Source of the DNA: Oceanicoccus sp. KOV_DT_Chl
Lineage (GTDB): Bacteria; Pseudomonadota; Gammaproteobacteria; Pseudomonadales; Dasaniaceae
Assembly: GCF_900120175.1 (NCBI RefSeq)
Contig: NZ_FQLF01000002.1
Location: 124,001 to 188,000, forward strand
Reading direction: 5' to 3'
Length of the DNA stretch: 64,000 nt
The translations under genes and the position numbers were made by a program. Below, one piece after another: positions 26,517 to 35,859 of the stretch (position 1 is the stretch's first letter; every line of letters starts with the position of its first letter). The notes under the pieces were generated by a model. That model saw nothing but the letters and a program-made list of their open reading frames with translations. It ran no database searches and was not told the DNA's origin.

Positions 26517-26735
26517 TCAGTCGCCCTCAAATACTAAAATAATTTTATATTTATCTGCCGGAGTACAAGCACTTCGACCATACGCCCCAGCCCCTGAAGA
26601 TTGAAAATGAGCAGCTTCGTATTCCGCTTCAGCCTTCAGTCTAAGGGTGTACCCCTTCACGTTTACCCATGTGTGTACTGCTTGATTTACTTCACTCTGG
26701 CCAGCACAAAAAACAGTTACTATATTATTTCTCAT
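26517..26735 (-). CDS. Small hypothetical protein, last gene of the nuclease-lipoprotein cassette
   Basis: The start is placed at the ATG seven bases after AGGAG. The 72-residue product (MRNNIVTVFCAGQSEVNQAV...) has a Gly/Ala/Tyr-rich middle and ends in KYKIILVFEGD. The alternating hydrophobic pattern suggests a small beta-rich domain. It is not recognised. It lies 10 bases after the lipoprotein gene, so it is probably co-transcribed. Confidence 0.55.
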   Translation of the reverse strand: MRNNIVTVFCAGQSEVNQAVHTWVNVKGYTLRLKAEAEYEAAHFQSSGAGAYGRSACTPADKYKIILVFEGD

Positions 26736-26745
26736 GACTATACTC

Positions 26746-27666
26746 CTATGCTCTGCACGCTTTGAGAATTTCTGCCCTTGCCGCATCATCTTTCTTGAGA
26801 TCAGAGACTAGCCGCTTTTCATTATTGTGATACCCGCTAATTCTCTTAGCTTCTGCGTCTATTAAGTTTGCAGGCGTGGTGCCTTTCCATGCGAAAACAC
26901 AGCCTTTGGCTTCAATGATTTCCTTGTTCAAGCTACTAATCTGATCCTTAGTCCCGTTTGCAAGGGTGGTAGCTTCTTCAGGAGTCGCACCTGCATCCAA
27001 TAGTGCTTGAACTTCTTTGGATTTCTCTTGATCGGCTTTGGATTTTTCCTGCTCGGCCTCGGCCTTTTTTCCCTGTGCCTCTGGTGCCTCGGCGTTCAAT
27101 GCCATTCCTACAGACTGATTAGCCCCCAACCTCTGGGCAGCAACGCCTGTTGCAAAAAATTGAGCAAGATTACCTGAAGCCGAGTTAAACCCTAAAGTTC
27201 CTTTTGCGCCCAAACTGGCAAAGACCGAGTAAGTATCAATTTCGAGCTCATTGCCGCCTTTTGTTTCTTCAATGCCCGATGACAGGGACACATATTTACC
27301 CGCAGGTAGTACAGCAGTTAAACAGAAGCTAGCCCTTTGTTTCTGGTCAGTTATCGTATCTTTTAAGCTATCATCACACTTCTTGATATTAGTTATTAAT
27401 TTTGACACGTCATCATCCGGATTATAATCAACCTTTCCATTAGGCTTCAACGGCATCCATACAGCCTCTAGACGTTTATACCCAAGTGTAAATTCAGGGA
27501 TACCTCCATTTTGTATCGGCGCAGATACATCAAGAGCAAATTTAGTTGTCGTCCCAAAAACGAGGACATCATTGTGAGGGTTTTCATCGCCGTTTAAAAC
27601 GCACCCCTGGACAATAAATAAGCAGATTAACAGGGAGCAAGCTCTCATTACTCTAATTCTATACAC
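26746..27666 (-). CDS. Putative lipoprotein, 306 residues
   Basis: The signal peptide ends in a lipobox (LLICLFIVQGC, Cys about residue 22), so outer-membrane or periplasmic anchoring is likely. An N-terminal beta-rich domain (DVLVFGTTTKFALDVSAP, TLGYKRLEAVWMPL) with two internal Cys is followed by a Lys/Glu/Ala-rich low-complexity segment near 200-225 and a helical C-terminus. I do not recognise the family. It overlaps the upstream lipoprotein gene by 19 bases. Confidence 0.65.
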   Translation of the reverse strand: MYRIRVMRACSLLICLFIVQGCVLNGDENPHNDVLVFGTTTKFALDVSAPIQNGGIPEFTLGYKRLEAVWMPLKPNGKVDYNPDDDVSKLITNIKKCDDSLKDTITDQKQRASFCLTAVLPAGKYVSLSSGIEETKGGNELEIDTYSVFASLGAKGTLGFNSASGNLAQFFATGVAAQRLGANQSVGMALNAEAPEAQGKKAEAEQEKSKADQEKSKEVQALLDAGATPEEATTLANGTKDQISSLNKEIIEAKGCVFAWKGTTPANLIDAEAKRISGYHNNEKRLVSDLKKDDAARAEILKACRA

Positions 27667-28004
27667 AGTCCGTCTCCATTCAGAATATCATTGTTTTTAA
27701 AGAATATTTTTAGATTTTCTAGCTGTTCTTCATTTTTAACTATCACGACTATACGACATGAATCATTAAGGGATATTTTTTTAGTGCTGTTGTAACCAAT
27801 ACCGGAACTTGACTCATCAACCCAAAAGCCAAGTGTCGTTATATCACTTTTTTCCGTTTCATTTTTCTCTCTACTAATATCAATTTTTACGACCCCAAAT
27901 CGCCATATAGGATTATTTTTTACTGTTTCATTTGTAACTGTTGAGCATGCTTGAACCAGCAAGGTCGTGACCAATAGAATATGCTTTCTGCTCAATATGC
28001 TCAC
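27648..28004 (-). CDS. Putative small lipoprotein
   Basis: A 118-residue product with a lipobox (LLVTTLLVQAC) and a Ser/Thr-rich mature start. DISREKNETEKSDITTLGFW resembles the start of the domain in the following lipoprotein (both have a TLG motif after a charged run), so the two may share a fold. Either the GTG start or a TTG three codons later is possible; AAGGA lies just upstream. Confidence 0.6.
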   Translation of the reverse strand: MSILSRKHILLVTTLLVQACSTVTNETVKNNPIWRFGVVKIDISREKNETEKSDITTLGFWVDESSSGIGYNSTKKISLNDSCRIVVIVKNEEQLENLKIFFKNNDILNGDGLCIELE

Positions 28005-28034
28005 GTTCCTTACTCTCCGCCTGGCTTCTTTCTT

Positions 28035-28400
28035 TCATTTCGTATCATCTCCTTTTGCATCTTTACCAAGTAAATAGCCTGCAATTGCACCGAACAGCCC
28101 GACTATTGGTGTAAGCTGGTCATTATCGTATCCCACAATGAGAAGCAGGCTGGACAAACCAAGGATAGAAATAACACCAAATATCCTTAGTATTTGCTGG
28201 GCAGGTGAAGCACTTCGCCAGAGCAGAACTGTTGCCAGCAGCAAAGCCAAACAACAAAAACCCAAAACACTTAGCGAAAGGAATTGTATTAAATCTGTTG
28301 ACCATGGTTGATGAACTTGGTTCTGAACAGTCGTCGTTCTTTCAAACGCACTTTGTGCCTCTGTCAATTTTGATAACGCTTCCTGCATATCGCCAGCCAT
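28035..28400 (-). CDS. Small membrane protein with two transmembrane segments and glycine-rich end
   Basis: A helical N-terminus (MQEALSKLTEAQSAFERTTT), two strongly hydrophobic segments near 38-60 and 68-85, then LTPIVGLFGAIAGYLLGKDA, which resembles a third short glycine-zipper helix. The stop overlaps nothing, but the start shares its first base with the end of the upstream gene (TAATG type junction), showing tight operon structure. Function unknown. Confidence 0.6.
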   Translation of the reverse strand: MAGDMQEALSKLTEAQSAFERTTTVQNQVHQPWSTDLIQFLSLSVLGFCCLALLLATVLLWRSASPAQQILRIFGVISILGLSSLLLIVGYDNDQLTPIVGLFGAIAGYLLGKDAKGDDTK

Positions 28401-28681
28401 TATTCATTTCCTGCTTCTAATTTGCTTACGCGCTCTTCCAGAGTTTTTATCTTTGAGGAAAGCAATTGTATTACGCCGGTCTGTGCTCTAATCAAATTCT
28501 GCATCTGATTAAATCCAGCTTCACTTGCTCCTGGAACTTGTGCTGTGCCCAAAGAAGGCTTTTGCTTATTATGCTCAGGCACTTGCATTGAATCGTAAGC
28601 CAGTGTTGAAGCTGCTGCCGGGACTTGTTGCGCCAAAGTATCAATTGACAGAAGCATTAGCAGTAATATTAGAAACCTCAT
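28400..28681 (-). CDS. Exported coiled-coil protein
   Basis: A 93-residue product with a signal peptide (LILLLMLLSIDTLAQ), a Pro/Gln-rich linker and a C-terminal heptad coil (VIQLLSSKIKTLEERVSKLE). It may trimerise or bind the neighbouring lipoproteins. Not recognised. It lies 28 bases after the nuclease gene. Confidence 0.6.
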   Translation of the reverse strand: MRFLILLLMLLSIDTLAQQVPAAASTLAYDSMQVPEHNKQKPSLGTAQVPGASEAGFNQMQNLIRAQTGVIQLLSSKIKTLEERVSKLEAGNE

Positions 28682-28709
28682 CTATAAACCCCTCCTTGTT
28701 CACTCTCTA

Positions 28710-29561
28710 TCAATCATGATCCACGCCCGTCTCAAATAGCCCAACGAGCGGCAGGTGGTCGGTTACATTGTTGCGGTAATTGGATAGCGATAGCCCCATC
28801 TTTTCATGCATGGGAATAATTTTTAGCATAGTTGCATTAAACTCAATGGAATCAAGGATGGTAAATCCGAAACCATCGAGCAGATTACCGATATGGGTGC
28901 CGCCAGAGGTGCTGATATGGGAGCCGCCCTCAAGACCGGAAGAGGGAAACATAAAGGGCAGTCCTTGTGCTTCCAGAACTGCAAAATCTTCCTCGTCTTC
29001 ATCGGGGATCATGTTGTAATCACCAACAATAAGAATATCCTTTTCGCCCATGGCGATGATGCCTTGTGCAAAGGCTTCAATCTTTTCTAGCTGTTCTGCC
29101 CGCAGCTTTCTGTTTGTGGTGCCCCGCCCTGCTTTTAAATGAACACCGATCAGCATGAAGTCATAATTTTCTATGCGGGCATGGACGAAGGCGGCATTAC
29201 GGTAGCCTTGCTTGCCAAGATCGCTTCCGATAATCATGCCTGATCCCAGTACTTCAACATCGCATTTCATAAGAAAGCCGATTTCCTGCCTTGCGCGTGG
29301 CTGGTCAGGCACGATAGCTTTATGGCAGGGATCAAGATCGTGACTTAGGGTAGTTGCTAGCCATTCACCGCTGGAGAGCGGATTAAGTTCAGGCAGAACG
29401 ATAATATCGGCATCAAGGAGTTTGAGGCCTAGTGCGATCATATTAAGATTGGATTGGGGGATCTGGTGAAAACCACCCAGATTCCAGGTGGCTATGCGCG
29501 CGGTATCTGCCAGCAGATACGGGGCATAGATAAGCAGTAGGAGGGAAAGTAAGGGTTTCAT
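28710..29561 (-). CDS. Exported endonuclease/exonuclease/phosphatase (EEP) family protein
   Basis: A 283-residue product with a signal peptide (LLSLLLLIYAPYLLADT) followed directly by the EEP fold. ATWNLGG, IVLPELNPL (metal Glu), IGVHLKAGRG (catalytic His), VGDYNMIPD (Asp/Asn) and TDHLPLVG (final Asp-His pair) are all present, so the enzyme should be active as a metal-dependent nuclease or phosphodiesterase outside the cytoplasm. It is the first gene of a six-gene cassette inserted between the transfer ATPase and TIGR03757. An AAGGAAGCAAGG site precedes the ATG. Confidence 0.85.
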   Translation of the reverse strand: MKPLLSLLLLIYAPYLLADTARIATWNLGGFHQIPQSNLNMIALGLKLLDADIIVLPELNPLSSGEWLATTLSHDLDPCHKAIVPDQPRARQEIGFLMKCDVEVLGSGMIIGSDLGKQGYRNAAFVHARIENYDFMLIGVHLKAGRGTTNRKLRAEQLEKIEAFAQGIIAMGEKDILIVGDYNMIPDEDEEDFAVLEAQGLPFMFPSSGLEGGSHISTSGGTHIGNLLDGFGFTILDSIEFNATMLKIIPMHEKMGLSLSNYRNNVTDHLPLVGLFETGVDHD

Positions 29562-29702
29562 CCTTGCTTCCTTGAGTCGTCATCGGTTTTGGTTGTTGTT
29601 TTAAACGACGACTACTGCACCATTCCCTGCCGCTGTTAGGCCGAGTCTAACACCCCTTTCCCGAAATGTGAATGGGCCACAGAAATGGTCAAATACGGGA
29701 CA

Positions 29703-29900
29703 TTACGCCCCGTTATCGCTCTTTATCGCGTTTGATGCGGGAGCATCGTTTCGAGCGATAAGCTCGTCCCGCAGGATGGGCACATCCTGCGGCGCGGTGA
29801 TGCCGATACGAGCCTGGTTGCCATTTTGAGACAGAATGGTGATTTAAATATCATCACCGATAAAAAGAGAGCTACCTTCCGTGCGGGTGAGAACTAACAT
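29703..29900 (-). pseudogene. csrA-like gene with in-frame stop
   Basis: Read through, the frame gives MLVLTRTEGSSLFIGDDI, a TAA stop, then ITILSQNGNQARIGITAPQD and further: a CsrA homologue of 65 codons with stop codon 19 where Lys is expected (AAA to TAA). The C-terminal half departs from the HREEIY pattern. Its leader (AAATCAAGGACGGATTTATG) nearly matches that of the chromosomal csrA at 4.1 kb. CsrA paralogues are known cargo and regulators of conjugative elements, for example in Legionella. Confidence 0.8.
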
Positions 29901-29963
29901 AAATCCGTCCTTGATTTATCTGGTAAGTGGAAGGGCAAGCCTACCAGCTTGCCCCTGTTCTTT

Positions 29964-30259
29964 CTAGAGACTCCAGAATAAATGCACTTCCTTGTAGCCC
30001 CAGTCTCGATGGCGAATACATCCCCGCCAAGCTTCATATCGCGCCCAATGCGCTCATAGTCGATATAGAAGGCTAGATTCTACGAAATCTCGCTAGTTTG
30101 TTCCGTTAGCTCCTGAGCGTAATCGGCCAGGCATTCATAACAGCCGGAATAACTCTCTTCTAGTGCCTTTATGACCTCAACAAGATCGCCGCAAAAATGG
30201 TTTAACACTTCCCCAGAAAATTCGCCGTGCTCATCGATAAAACAGTCAATGTCATGGGC
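29964..30259 (-). pseudogene. ardA antirestriction gene remnant
   Basis: The frame encodes the C-terminal half of ArdA, the DNA-mimic that blocks type I restriction during conjugative entry: YSGCYECLADYAQELTEQTS and FYIDYERIGRDMKLGGDVFA. It lacks the N-terminal domain, has a TAG stop in place of the expected Glu after EIS, and leaves frame at the C4 run 29998-30001. One added base there restores the family ending GGYKEVHLFWSL. It is inactive as it stands. Confidence 0.85.
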
Positions 30260-30312
30260 AGACTATAATCTATTCCGATTATTCTGATCGATTTTTCAAT
30301 CATGTTGACGTC

Positions 30313-30459
30313 ATGGCAGGTCAGACAGTAAAAACAACGATAAAGATAACACCTCGACAAACTTACGGCATGTGTAGTGCAATGCCAAAGATAAGTGTCA
30401 GTGTTAATATTGATGAAAAGGACATTCTGATTAACAAACTCTTAGCAGAAGGCTGCTAA
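30313..30459 (+). CDS. Possible 48-residue ORF
   Basis: MAGQTVKTTIKITPRQTYGM, then PKISVSVNIDEKDILINKLL: a protein-like frame on the opposite strand to the T4SS, upstream of the ardA relic. No ribosome site is apparent before the ATG. It could be the remains of a small regulatory or antitoxin gene. Confidence 0.25.
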   Translation: MAGQTVKTTIKITPRQTYGMCSAMPKISVSVNIDEKDILINKLLAEGC

Positions 30460-30612
30460 TAAGAAGACAACAATGATCATGCTTCATTAGTTATTCACCC
30501 ATCCAACAAGTCCATAGAGGTTCTTTCTGTATTGGATTGTGAATCTGACTATTTTATATACTAAATATTTTATAAACAGATTCAACTATTAATACCGACA
30601 GTCACTCATTAG

Positions 30613-33320
30613 CTAACCTAACTCCTCATCCATACGGTCAGCAATAACAAACACCGCCTCCAATTCAGAACAATGTTGAGATTTCATAATCTCAGCGCGC
30701 TGTTGTTTTTCATGCTTTTCCGTCATCGCCAGCGCCAACGCTAAGGGTGGAGGCACATTTCTGAAAAGGCATTGAAGATTATCTGATAAAACCACACCCT
30801 CGGTGTAATTCCCCGGTTCTTTTCTGGCTGCGCGAAGCATGCCTTTTTGCTCTTCCGTCAGGTCTTTGAAGCGAGAGATTTGTTCAATTTCTTCTTTGGG
30901 GCAAACCATCGCGATCCACCACTCAAACATGCTGAGCAGCTTTTTTGCAGCGTCAGGAAAATCTTCCAGATTTTGTGTCGCCAACCACAACCAGGCACCG
31001 AGTTTGCGCCACATTTTTACAATTTTGACCAGAAAAATGGAGAGTAACGGATTTGTGGTAATCAAATGTGCCTCATCCCCCAACACAAAGGTGGGACGAT
31101 GATCGTACTGCTCCCTTTCTACGACGCCATTGATTTGATTCATCAACCCCATAAAACCTAAAGCGAGCTGGTCTTCATAGCCTTCATTAGCCAACAACCC
31201 CATTTCCATAATGGTGACATCGGCCTCTGGCCAGGCCTTACCCACGCGATTAAAAAAGTGCCCAGCAGTGCCTGAACAATACAGAGCCATCGCATCCCCC
31301 ATGTCTTTGGCTCGCTCTCGGCGCTTGGGCGTGCTGGATTCGTCCAGTGCCAATTTATTCAATGCGCTAACCACATCCTCAGTTAATACGATTTCCTGAC
31401 TGCCAGCCGCTTGCTTGTCTTCTGCAGCGATGATGATTGCTTTTCGAATCGTCAGCCTATCGGCCCGTGTCATGAGTGCTTCTTCCTTGCTGTCACCACC
31501 GGTTATCATTATCCGGGCTTTCAACTCCATCTCACCCAACAGGTCGCGCACCTCAAGATCATCACTGCTATCAGAAGCTTCTAATGATGCGTCTTCATCA
31601 AAGGAAGCTTGCTGAGCAATTTCTCGCTTCAGCATTTCATAGGCATCCGCAAAAGGCGGCAAACTCACATCTTCTTTGGGGTGAAGCGTGATTTGGTTGA
31701 CGCTCAAGCCAAAGTATTTGCAATAGTCACCAAACAGCTTAAATGATCCCCTTTTTCAATAATGTAAATGCGCGCACCGTAAATGGCGACGACCTGCAAG
31801 AGGACGTACACCATCAAAGCAGATTTGCCCGAACCCGGAGGCCCTAACACCAAACCAAATGCGTTTTTGGCTCTATCCAATTTATTCAGTGGATCGAACG
31901 TTAGCGGCTCGCCACCGCGATTGAAAAACACCATGCCGGGATGTCCCGTGCCCCGACTGCGGCCATAGAAGGGTAGTAATCTAGCCAGATCACTGGAAAA
32001 CACGAGACGGCTTTTGCGGTTAATCTTTTCCCGCATCGGTTCATAGTTCATCGGCAGCTGTCGAATATAGGTATCCAACGGCAACAGTTCATCTTTTTCT
32101 CGAATGGGGTGCAAGCCATTAGCCAATAACAACGCATTGGCTTCATTGGTTTTCTTTTGCAGATCAGCCAGTGAATCACCACGAGTGAAAAGCGTTATGA
32201 CTGTAGGCAGCAGATAGTCACCATGGGACATCCATTTCAGTGCTTCTTTAGCATCCTGCTCAGCGGCCATCGCCTCGGCGGTTTCGCCCTTTGCAGCATT
32301 GAGCACTTGCACCACATGGTTTTCTACCAAGTCCTGTGGTTGCAGAGTCAGGCATATGGAAAGAATGCTGCCTTCAGGCAGCTTATCGAATAGCGCATAT
32401 AAATTATCACCAACCTGTCGTTCGCCAGTAAAGTGACCGGGTAAGGGTTTACGCCTCAACGCATCAACGGTAATGGCTCGGTGTGGCAACTCGTCAAACC
32501 ACCAAACACCGTGTTGCTTATCAGACTCTGGTTGTGTCAGAAATAATAATTCCGATAGGTCGTGGCTAAATACCTGATCCTTTTTTTTGGGTAAGGGAAG
32601 TAACTCGATCAAGGCATCGAGATCACCTTGAACCACGTCCGCCGTGGGGTTAAACCATCGCAATAACCAAGTGTAGAGATCACCGTCGTCACAACGTCGA
32701 GTACCGATTCCGCTTGCTACCATCTGTGTAACAAAACGTTCAGCAACCTGATTTATTTCAATAACGGGATCAGCATGCTCGTTATCATTAACCTCTCGCC
32801 GACGATAAAGAAACACTCGCACGCGACGCACTTTACCTCGCCAATTACCACCAGTAACCGTGGTATCTTCAAACAGCCCTGAGCTCCGTGTCATTCGCTT
32901 AAAATGCCGTTGCATACGGGCTACAAAATTCTTTGCCAGAAGGCGATGTTCTTCTGTTTGCCTGCAATGTGTTTCTACATAAGCATCAAGGGACCGAGAC
33001 AATACTGACAGTGAATCTTCATCCGACACAAAGCATTGCAGCACAAAGGGGTTGTCATGTGCAGGGATGGTATGATTGATACAAGTTTGAATATTAGCCT
33101 GAACCTCATGCAGAAAACTGTCAGAACGCGCCTCGGTAGATACACCGGTAATTTCAAACATCGCTGCAGCGCTATATCCATCTTCGAGCGTGAAAGTTTC
33201 GGAAGCCTCGTCGTAATCCACCCAAGGCAACCAATCGCCCAAGGTGACCGGGCGACGATAGAGCTGATCGACATCATTATCAGTAACCACTGATGTGTTT
33301 TTTGATGGTTTAAATAGCAT
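30613..33320 (-). pseudogene. Conjugative transfer ATPase (TIGR03744, TraC/VirB4-like), frameshifted
   Basis: The motor ATPase of the T4SS. The first half (residues 1-538) ends ...FGLVLGPPGSGKSALMVYVL (Walker A), ARIYIIEKG, then leaves frame. The second half resumes with SFKLFGDYCKYFGLSVNQIT and contains FVLGDEAHLI (Walker B). One base added to the C4 run at 31748-31751 joins them into a 902-residue protein, close to the family's length. The ATG after the AGGAGGG site is preferred over an upstream GTG. Without repair, transfer would be lost, so the break matters for whether the element is mobile. Confidence 0.9.
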
Positions 33321-33322
33321 GG

Positions 33323-33679
33323 CTATTCCCACCCTCCTTGTTCACTCGGTATGGCAATATGGTCTTGCGTATACATCCGGAAAAATGTGCTGTAGCCAGG
33401 CACTGGATGACCTGCTGGTGTTAGATGTTTGAAGACATACATACTCAAAGTTGGATTTGGCAACCACATAAAATCACCCTGCATCGATTCTTCTTTATCA
33501 CTGTCCAGTCGATCAGGTTTTTTCAGTTTTACATCGTTAGTTTTATGAAATTTATTATCGTGAATGGTCTTCATCGATGGCATGTCCGTGCCAAAGACTT
33601 TTGCCTTGGACGTTGTACAAGCCGACAACAATCCGCCGCTAATCCAAATTACGGTTACTATGAGCATCATCTTTCGCAT
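33323..33679 (-). CDS. ICE lipoprotein TIGR03751
   Basis: A conjugative-transfer-region lipoprotein of 118 residues. The signal peptide ends LLSAC (Cys21), followed by TTSKAKVFGTDMPSMKTIHD and a conserved FMWLPNPTLSMYVFKHL block, as in the family. It probably anchors the outer-membrane core of the T4SS, as VirB7-like proteins do. AAGGAGGG precedes the ATG. It overlaps its upstream neighbour by 41 bases. Confidence 0.85.
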   Translation of the reverse strand: MRKMMLIVTVIWISGGLLSACTTSKAKVFGTDMPSMKTIHDNKFHKTNDVKLKKPDRLDSDKEESMQGDFMWLPNPTLSMYVFKHLTPAGHPVPGYSTFFRMYTQDHIAIPSEQGGWE

Positions 33680-34997
33680 AACGCACCCTCCTTGAAATTG
33701 AACTTTTATCCAGCGATAAACTACGATCCAAATGGACCGATATTGCCGCGCCAGGATTAACGACTACCGCATCAAAACTTTGTTTTTGTCGCGCCAACAA
33801 CCAACGGCTTACTTCATCGGTGGCTGACTCCACCGCTTCACCGGCTACCAATTTATTAATATCACCGACGACTGTGCTTGTGGTTGAACCCGTTAGGGAT
33901 GATGTTTGGCGTTGCTGTTGTGCTTCGGCATAAGCAGAGCCAGCCGCACCTAATCCAGCCAAGCCAATACGTTGAGAAATAAATGACGGCGCATTGGTAA
34001 CAAAACGCCCGGCGACGCAGGGCACACCACTGGGGTCAGAGATATAACCCAAAGGTTTACCTTGGCTGCTGTGGTTGACGATAGAACCATCTTCAAAGAT
34101 AAAGGTGGCCGATGTTAAGCGAGCGCTGACACAAGAAAGATTCCAGTCACCAAACCCCAGACCACTGAAAATCATGCCTTCGACCTCTGGCATGTCATGG
34201 CCATTCGCTAACAGATTGTCTTTGCCAATATAGATTTTTACCGGATAGGGATCGGGCGTCTGACCTTCTACGGGGATGCGGCCAATCAAGGCCGTCAGAG
34301 CCAACCCATCCGTCAACGTGGCGTCTTTGGGTAAGGTATAAATCGGCTCTACACTAATTTGTTTTTCTATCTCTGCACCCTTGGCCTTATTATTCACTTG
34401 AGCCGTATCAGGCGAGCGAGGCAGCAGGCCTGTGAATCGTGCATTCTTGCCAGCGTTATTTTCAGGATCAACATAATCAATAGGGTTATACCAAGCGCCT
34501 TGATCAGGATTAACGGGAATGACGTTTTTACCGTCAAAACCAAAACCGATTGGAAGCCCTTCCTGATTTAATTGACCCACACCATTAGGCGCTTTCTCTT
34601 TTTGCCAATCGGCTAATTCGCGTTTTAGCTCGCTAATATTTTGTTGCAATACGTTTATGGTCAGCTTGGTTTCGTTCAATGTTTCCTGTGCTTGTTTATT
34701 CGCGGCTTCCAGCTTTGAAACTTTTTGCTGATTTTCAAACACCTTACCCATATTTTCTTTGGTCGATGCATTTAGCGTATCGGCTTTTTGTACCGCCTCG
34801 CGAGCATAGGCCTGCAATGCTTTGATGGTATCGGTTTGGGTATCACCGTCCTGCGGTTTGACTTCAGGATCGTACCCCGGCATTTGATCAATCGGCTGGA
34901 AACTTTCTCGCTGCTCAGAACACATCACTAATGACAAGAGTCCAATAGCCATTGCAACGCCAGCTATAAGCAAGGGGTTCATACGCTTTTCAGCCAT
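33639..34997 (-). CDS. ICE protein TIGR03752 (PFL_4705 family), TraB/VirB10-like
   Basis: The scaffold protein linking inner and outer membranes. It has an N-terminal anchor (MNPLLIAGVAMAIGLLSLVM), a long coiled coil near 60-145, then GFGFDGKNVIPVNPDQGAWY and a C-terminal barrel-forming domain (PYPVKIYIGKDNLLANGHDM, CVAGRFVTNAPSFISQR). The ATG five codons into the long frame has the better ribosome site (GGGGAGTAGGG). The frame is complete at about 452 residues. Confidence 0.88.
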   Translation of the reverse strand: MAEKRMNPLLIAGVAMAIGLLSLVMCSEQRESFQPIDQMPGYDPEVKPQDGDTQTDTIKALQAYAREAVQKADTLNASTKENMGKVFENQQKVSKLEAANKQAQETLNETKLTINVLQQNISELKRELADWQKEKAPNGVGQLNQEGLPIGFGFDGKNVIPVNPDQGAWYNPIDYVDPENNAGKNARFTGLLPRSPDTAQVNNKAKGAEIEKQISVEPIYTLPKDATLTDGLALTALIGRIPVEGQTPDPYPVKIYIGKDNLLANGHDMPEVEGMIFSGLGFGDWNLSCVSARLTSATFIFEDGSIVNHSSQGKPLGYISDPSGVPCVAGRFVTNAPSFISQRIGLAGLGAAGSAYAEAQQQRQTSSLTGSTTSTVVGDINKLVAGEAVESATDEVSRWLLARQKQSFDAVVVNPGAAISVHLDRSLSLDKSSISRRVRYAKDDAHSNRNLD

Positions 34998-35001
34998 CAC
35001 C

Positions 35002-35859
35002 CTACTCCCCACTACTTTGTTTTGAGTTTAAGGGCGTCAGTTTCAAGCTTTCGAGAAAGGATTGATCTGAAACCAGATACAAGGTCGTGGTATCAGTTTC
35101 ACTGCCAGCCAAACCCAAATCGCTATGCTGTAGTGTCGCCGTCAACCAATCTCCTCTAAGGCGGTCATTGAGATTTAGAAAAGGTAGCGCGCTGGATTGG
35201 TCAAACCCCAACTGTAGTGATTGCATAGAAAGGTTACGCATTTTGACGGCTGTCACCGTCAACCCATTCCCCTGCCATGACGTTATCGGCATTGTTTCCA
35301 CCAGCCCGCCGCGAATCAATGGAACAGGGGTCGATAATTCAAGCGCAATACGTTTAATGGCACTATCGCCACCCGCTAAGCGCTCCGGCGCATACAGTTG
35401 CTGCGCCGCATAACGCGTTAGCCGAATGCGCCAGTCTTCCGTGGATTTGTGCGAAGTACTTTCCTTACTAAGATTCCTAACGCTTTTCTGTGTTATCACT
35501 ATCAGTTCATCACCAACGGTGTCGACCTCCCCTGCCATTACATCCAGCAAGAAAATCTGCTGATTGCTTAATCCCTGCACACGGATACGGCTACGCGTAA
35601 AAGGCTCTTTCGCATTGATATATAAAACACCGTTAGCCGCGAGCACCGAAACTTTGTGCTTAATACTATCGGGTAGCCAATAACGTATCTCATCGGGAAA
35701 ATGAATAAGTCGTTCATGGCCAATTTGCAGCTGAACATTGATGGGGCGTTTTTCCCACAGTACGCGTTCCGGTGTATCCGCTGTTGCCGTAACAACGACC
35801 AAGCCTAACGCAACACTAAACAGCCATCGACCAAACGACCAATGAGCATAGCCTTTCAT
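35002..35859 (-). CDS. ICE protein TIGR03749 (PFL_4704 family), TraK/VirB9-like
   Basis: A 285-residue exported protein with a signal peptide (LFSVALGLVVVTATADT). ERVLWEKRPINVQLQIGHER and a beta-rich fold with VQGLSNQQIFLLDVMAGEV match the family. It is probably the VirB9/TraK-like layer of the core complex. Its start overlaps the upstream stop by four bases. Confidence 0.87.
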   Translation of the reverse strand: MKGYAHWSFGRWLFSVALGLVVVTATADTPERVLWEKRPINVQLQIGHERLIHFPDEIRYWLPDSIKHKVSVLAANGVLYINAKEPFTRSRIRVQGLSNQQIFLLDVMAGEVDTVGDELIVITQKSVRNLSKESTSHKSTEDWRIRLTRYAAQQLYAPERLAGGDSAIKRIALELSTPVPLIRGGLVETMPITSWQGNGLTVTAVKMRNLSMQSLQLGFDQSSALPFLNLNDRLRGDWLTATLQHSDLGLAGSETDTTTLYLVSDQSFLESLKLTPLNSKQSSGE

